Both the position numbers and the translations under genes were made by a program. Source: Woeseiaceae bacterium (GTDB lineage Bacteria; Pseudomonadota; Gammaproteobacteria; Steroidobacterales; Woeseiaceae). Taken from it: a DNA stretch of 64,000 nt. The stretch spans positions 124,001 to 188,000 of the forward strand of contig JAJFKT010000010.1 in the NCBI GenBank assembly GCA_021773075.1, read 5' to 3'. This document shows, piece by piece, positions 60,901 to 64,000 of the stretch. A model generated the notes under the pieces. That model was not told the origin of the DNA and made no database searches. It saw only the letters and a program-made list of their open reading frames with translations. Position 1 is the first letter of the stretch; each line of letters begins with the position of its first letter.

Positions 60901-61053
60901 GAATATCGTTCGGCATTATTGAATGCCCGCTTGCTGGGTATAGCAGGGGAACTGCAGATCGAAGGAAAAGTGATTCATGTTATCGCGCGGCAGCTATTCG
61001 ACCACACTGAAATGCTGGGTGGTCTTAGCGTACAGTCGCGGGACTTTCATTAG
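57973..61053 (+). CDS. dnaE2: Error-prone DNA polymerase DnaE2
   Basis: A 1026-residue C-family polymerase catalysing damage-induced translesion synthesis. It has the N-terminal PHP domain (YAELHALSNFTFLRGASHPEE, at the start as typical for DnaE2), the polymerase active-site motifs GRGSAANSAVCFCLGIT and PPDIDVDFEHERREEVIQY with the catalytic Asp residues, the finger region QEQVMQLAVVAAGFTPGEAD, and a C-terminal OB domain (VNVAGLVITKQRPGTASGVT). Size is below that of replicative DnaE1, as expected. It is the last gene of the SOS cassette. Confidence 0.96.
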   Translation: MSARYAELHALSNFTFLRGASHPEELVKTAAELGYEALAITDECSMSGIVRAHAAAKEAGLKKLIIGSELRLRSGRKLVVLAQNIGGYAALCRLISNARRAAAKGSYELTRLDFEDGLPGCLVLWVPDTDLSLDVEDHWIRETFRGRLWIAVELMADGRQREQLAKLQEEGRRLKLPLVASGDVHMHIRGRRILQDAVTAIRAGVTIDNAGFALYSNGERHLRSHVVLEHVYPAELLQESVRIAERIHFSLDELRYEYPDELVPTGETSGSYLRKLTEAGMKRRWPKATPDKVRSLVEHELTLIAELEYESYFLTVEDIVAFARSKNILCQGRGSAANSAVCFCLGITEVDPGRMEVLVERFISKERNEPPDIDVDFEHERREEVIQYIYSKYGRERAALAATVITYRPRSALRDVGKVLGLSDLQISRLARSMQWWDGRKVDDSRILEAGLDPDSPIIKRLLYLVREIMGFPRHLSQHVGGFVISDAPLYELVPIENAAMPDRTVIQWEKNDLEDLGLLKVDVLGLGMLTAIRRSFDLVRDFDGRDYTLATVPAEDPLVYDMICDGDTMGVFQIESRAQMAMLPRLKPRCYYDLVIEVAIIRPGPIQGDMVHPYLRRRNGEEAVDYPSAEVQGVLQRTLGVPIFQEQVMQLAVVAAGFTPGEADRLWRAMAAWKRRGGLGPFEDKLINGMRERGYDEGFARQIFRQIEGFGEYGFPESHSASFALLVYVSCWLKRHTPAAFTCALLNSQPMGFYSASQLVQDVRRHGVEVRAVDINDSEWDCSLERDEESAAVLRLGLRMVKGLSEEAGQRIVAERENGAYIQVQSLLERAHLDRRELGLLATSGTLRALSGDRHKARWAVAGAEKPLPLFRSMDRYEPTPLLKKPTEGQNIVADYQSTGLTLERHPMCLLRRHLDRYHYAAAGHLPAMNTGQYVNVAGLVITKQRPGTASGVTFVTLEDETGQINLIVWKKIAEEYRSALLNARLLGIAGELQIEGKVIHVIARQLFDHTEMLGGLSVQSRDFH

Positions 61054-61075
61054 GGTTAACAGGCCCTGGTCCGAA

Positions 61076-61360
61076 TTATAAATCCTTGTCCAGATCGAAA
61101 TTATACGTGCTACCGAATTCGTCATCGCGGCCCTCATTGAGCGCGTCAAGCTTGAGTTGGATTTCACGTTTACGGGCGGCTTCCTCGGCATCGGTCAAGT
61201 CGATCTTTGCGACTAGTTCATCAACCTTTATTTCCGCCGTAGATCCTCCGACGTCGATATCGTCATCGGTACTTAAGACAACATCCTCATCAGAAATCTC
61301 TTCTATGGGGGTTTCTTCAACCTGGTCCTCTTCGCCAGGTGCATCAATATCGCCGGTCAT
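61076..61360 (-). CDS. Small acidic protein of unknown function
   Basis: A 94-residue, strongly acidic protein (Asp and Glu make up over a third) without a signal peptide or membrane segment. The first half is a disordered acidic tract (EEDQVEETPIEEISDEDVVL), the second half a probable helix (LTDAEEAARKREIQLKLDAL) ending in FDLDKDL. I do not recognise it. It lies after gspF on the same strand, 27 bp downstream, and may be co-transcribed with the secretion genes. Confidence 0.6.
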   Translation of the reverse strand: MTGDIDAPGEEDQVEETPIEEISDEDVVLSTDDDIDVGGSTAEIKVDELVAKIDLTDAEEAARKREIQLKLDALNEGRDDEFGSTYNFDLDKDL

Positions 61361-61387
61361 TGCGTACCTCGTAGAGCTGAAATTGTA

Positions 61388-62602
61388 TTAACGAATCAAA
61401 TTGTTGATCTCGAAAATAGGCAGCAAAATTGCGAGGACAATCAGCAGAACCACGCCACCCATAATTACGATCACCAACGGCTGCAATATACCAAGTAATG
61501 TAGCAATAAGGCCATCGACTTCACGTTCCTGTCCGGCCGCCGCACGCCCCAGCATTTCCTCAAGCTTGCCGCCGGCTTCGCCACTTGAAATAAGGTGGAT
61601 CATCATCGGTGGAAAAAGCTTGCTAACGGCTAGAGACTTGCTGATTGATGCACCTTCGCGAACGCGAATGGTCGCTTCCATCACTGCGTCGCGCATCGGC
61701 AGGTTTTCGATGACCTCGGCCGATATATTCAATGCTTCGAGTATGGGCACGCCGCTACCCGCGAGAATGCTTAAGGTGCGCGTGAATCGAGCTGTATTAA
61801 TACCACGCGTTAATCTGCCGGTGATCGGCATTCGTAGCAGGAAGTGATGATAGGCGCGGCGTGGGCCGTCCTTTTTCAGGAGTCGCCACAGTCCATAACC
61901 TGCGACGGCCAAACCCAGCAGCAGCGCGAACCAGTAGTCTCGAAGGAAATCACTGACGGCGATGAGTCCAACGGTCAGTCCGGGTAAATCCGCAGAGGTG
62001 CTTTGAAAAACACCGACAATTTTCGGTACGACCGTAGCAAGCATGAAGCTGATAATGCCAATGGCCATCACGATCAACGCGATTGGATAGACCATGGCGT
62101 TTGTTATGTTCTGCCTCAGGGCCTGTCGTGATTCGGTGTAGTCGGCGAGACGCTCGAGTACGACATCGAGATGCCCGGACTGTTCGCCCGCAGCAACCGT
62201 TGCTCTGTAGAGTTCCGGAAATGCCTGTGGAAAATCGCTGAGTCCATCAGCGAGGGTGTAGCCCTCCATGACCTTCGCGCGCACACCCAGGAGAATACTT
62301 TTCGTCCGTGGGTTTTCGTTCTGTTGCGAAACAGCGAGCAGCGACTCTTCAAGTGGCATGCCCGATTGTGCCAATGACGCAAGTTGTCGTGTCAGCAGCG
62401 CAAGCTCATTGGATGATATTCCTTTGCGAAAAGAGAAGCTCGTCTGCCGTCGTGCTTCCTTTTTTGCAACCTCGGTAACGCTGACGGGCAACAAACTCCG
62501 ATCTCGCAGTATTTGCCTTACATGCTTCGGCGTATCACCTTCAAGCAAGCCTTTGCTTTGCTTGCCAGCCTTGTCCATTGCGACATATTCGAACGCACCC
62601 AT
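61388..62602 (-). CDS. gspF: Type II secretion inner-membrane protein GspF
   Basis: Polytopic inner-membrane platform protein of the type II secretion system. The 404-residue protein has two copies of the T2SF domain (about 70-190 and 270-395), three membrane helices (near 170-190, 220-240, 375-397), the N-terminal FEYVAMDKAGKQSKGLLEGD and the family motifs LAQSGMPLEESL and AGSGVPILEAL. The related type IV pilus protein PilC is longer at the N-terminus and less likely. It follows gspE by 21 bp. Confidence 0.92.
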   Translation of the reverse strand: MGAFEYVAMDKAGKQSKGLLEGDTPKHVRQILRDRSLLPVSVTEVAKKEARRQTSFSFRKGISSNELALLTRQLASLAQSGMPLEESLLAVSQQNENPRTKSILLGVRAKVMEGYTLADGLSDFPQAFPELYRATVAAGEQSGHLDVVLERLADYTESRQALRQNITNAMVYPIALIVMAIGIISFMLATVVPKIVGVFQSTSADLPGLTVGLIAVSDFLRDYWFALLLGLAVAGYGLWRLLKKDGPRRAYHHFLLRMPITGRLTRGINTARFTRTLSILAGSGVPILEALNISAEVIENLPMRDAVMEATIRVREGASISKSLAVSKLFPPMMIHLISSGEAGGKLEEMLGRAAAGQEREVDGLIATLLGILQPLVIVIMGGVVLLIVLAILLPIFEINNLIR

Positions 62603-62623
62603 CGTGAAACTCTCAGCGGCCCA

Positions 62624-64000
62624 CTAGTCTTCGCTAGTGACGCGCAGGACTTCGTCGAGCGTCGTGCGACCCAGCAACACCTGGCGTCGACCGTCTGCAC
62701 GAATGCTGGGACTGCTGAGACGCGCATGGCGTTCGAGTTCCTGCTCGCTGGCACCTTCATGAATCATCTCGCGCATCTTGTCATCGGCTGAAATCAACTC
62801 ATAAATGCCGGTACGACCGGTGAAACCACGATTCCCACCGGTGCCAGCTCTGTACAAGGTAGGTGCATTTGCGGGGTCGACCCCTAGGACCTCGCATTCG
62901 TAGTCCGAAGCGGTGTACGGGATCTTGCTCTCATCGTCCAGGACGCGCACAAGACGCTGTGCCAGCACACCGATAAGGCTCGACGCCAGTAGATAGGGTG
63001 CGACACCCATATCATGTAGACGCGTCACGGCGCCGCTAGCAGTATTGGTATGCAATGTTGAAAGGACGAGGTGTCCCGTCAAGCTGGCCTGAACGGCTAT
63101 TTCAGCGGTTTCGAGGTCACGTATTTCGCCAACCATGACGACATCCGGGTCCTGGCGAAGGATTGCACGCAAGCCTCGGGCAAACGTCATCTCTACCTTG
63201 GTATTGACCTGTGTTTGTCCGATCCCGTCGATCAAATACTCGATCGGGTCCTCAACCGTCATGATGTTACGACTGTTGTCATTGATACGCTCAAGCGCCG
63301 CATACAAGGTCGTGGTTTTACCCGAACCCGTAGGACCGGTCACCAGAATAATGCCGTGCGGCTTGTGAATAAGTTCATCCATGGATTTCATGGCGACCTC
63401 GTCCATGCCAAGAGCGACAAGTGTCAGTCGCCCGGCCTGCTTGTCGAGCAAGCGCAGCACCACCCGTTCGCCATGACCGGAAGGCATGGTTGAAACGCGA
63501 ACGTCAACCGCACGTCCCGCGATTTTTAGCGAGATTCGACCATCCTGTGGCAGCCGCTTTTCCGCGATATCCAAGCGGGACATTACCTTGATGCGTGAGA
63601 CAACCAATGGTGCCAGCGCTCGTCGGGTCTGCAACACCTCGCGCAGAACACCATCGATACGGAAGCGAACCCCAAGTCGATTCTCATAGGTTTCAATGTG
63701 GACGTCCGACGCGTTTTCTTTGATCGCTTCGGTGAGAACGGCGTTGATGAAACGAATGATCGGCGCATCGTCGTCGCTCTCGAGCAAATCGGATGGTTCG
63801 AGCTCCTGTGCGACCTGCGTCAAATCGAAGTCTTCATCAAGACCATCGACCATCTGCGCGGCATTACTGCGATCCTGTTCGTAATATTCCTGCAGTAATG
63901 TGTCGAAAACTTCCACAGAGACTCGTGAAAGCTCGAGCGGAACTCGCGCGAATCGGCGCGCTTCAGCAATGCTCAAGGGTTTGGCGCCACTGCGATAGAC
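62624..64000 (-). CDS. gspE: Type II secretion ATPase GspE (5' partial)
   Basis: Cytoplasmic hexameric ATPase that drives pseudopilus assembly. The frame is open through the window edge (the TTG at 63976 is preceded by in-frame VYRSGAKP), so the N-terminus lies outside. Present: part of the N2 domain, then Walker [19 protein letters not shown], Asp box [15 protein letters not shown], Walker [21 protein letters not shown] and the His box LSTLHTNTA. The zinc-binding tetracysteine region found in most GspE proteins is not conserved: the late part reads [20 protein letters not shown] with no Cys pair. Followed by gspF. Confidence 0.93.
   Translation of the reverse strand, partial: VYRSGAKPLSIAEARRFARVPLELSRVSVEVFDTLLQEYYEQDRSNAAQMVDGLDEDFDLTQVAQELEPSDLLESDDDAPIIRFINAVLTEAIKENASDVHIETYENRLGVRFRIDGVLREVLQTRRALAPLVVSRIKVMSRLDIAEKRLPQDGRISLKIAGRAVDVRVSTMPSGHGERVVLRLLDKQAGRLTLVALGMDEVAMKSMDELIHKPHGIILVTGPTGSGKTTTLYAALERINDNSRNIMTVEDPIEYLIDGIGQTQVNTKVEMTFARGLRAILRQDPDVVMVGEIRDLETAEIAVQASLTGHLVLSTLHTNTASGAVTRLHDMGVAPYLLASSLIGVLAQRLVRVLDDESKIPYTASDYECEVLGVDPANAPTLYRAGTGGNRGFTGRTGIYELISADDKMREMIHEGASEQELERHARLSSPSIRADGRRQVLLGRTTLDEVLRVTSED

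Overview
The window is chromosomal DNA from a Gram-negative gammaproteobacterium. The evidence is gene order and content: lepB-rnc-era-recO-pdxJ-acpS, lolC/E/D, exbB-exbD-msbA-lpxK, divergent rne/rluC, divergent yceF/yceD-rpmF-plsX-fabH, an Lpp-type lipoprotein, type II secretion genes, and an E. coli-type LexA box (CTG-N10-CAG). The many multihaem cytochromes suggest a respiratory, probably aquatic or sediment lineage; a Woeseiaceae/Chromatiales-like origin is only a guess. TTG and GTG starts and 1-4 bp stop/start overlaps are frequent. No tRNA, rRNA, insertion sequence, phage or CRISPR array was seen.

Layout. 1-8.7 kb (+): signal peptidase, RNase III, Era, RecO, PdxJ, AcpS, a PolB-like exonuclease, RlmD, NagZ and a degenerate GGDEF protein. 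8.7-13.3 kb (-): csiV, mfd and a small periplasmic protein with a strong terminator. 13.4-23.4 kb (+): lipoprotein export (lolC, lolE, lolD), comEC, exbB/exbD, msbA and lpxK, with a DUF2062 gene on the other strand. 23.4-27.5 kb (-): cysG, then a TonB-dependent receptor and a His-rich DUF2946 protein, perhaps for copper. 27.6-38.8 kb: the distinctive part of the window (below). 38.9-43.4 kb: tyrosine phosphatase, RNase E, RluC. 43.6-46.6 kb (+): ECF sigma factor, dihaem cytochrome and two small membrane proteins. 46.6-50.1 kb: yceF, then the phospholipid/fatty-acid start genes. 50.1-55 kb: DUF1232, GST, L,D-transpeptidase with a convergent Lpp-like lipoprotein, and a transglutaminase-like protein with an unknown partner. 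55-61 kb (+): lexA-imuA-imuB-dnaE2 SOS mutagenesis cassette under two LexA boxes. 61-64 kb (-): acidic small protein, gspF and gspE (running off the end).

The most interesting system lies between 27.6 and 38.8 kb. A minus-strand run encodes a CcmI-like cytochrome c maturation protein, a membrane cytochrome b with two His-x13-His helices, a 21-haem cytochrome, a giant cytochrome with 39 CxxCH plus one CxxxCH, an outer-membrane beta-barrel protein with SPOR and TPR domains, and a lipoprotein. Several are coupled by overlapping stop and start codons. Facing away across a 490-bp regulatory gap with two CRP-like palindromes is a ferredoxin/FAD/NAD oxidoreductase. Together they look like an electron route from cytoplasm or quinone pool, through about 60 haems, to an outer-membrane barrel: a candidate trans-envelope electron conduit built differently from MtrCAB. 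The parts and their order are read from sequence; the route, direction and electron acceptor are inference.
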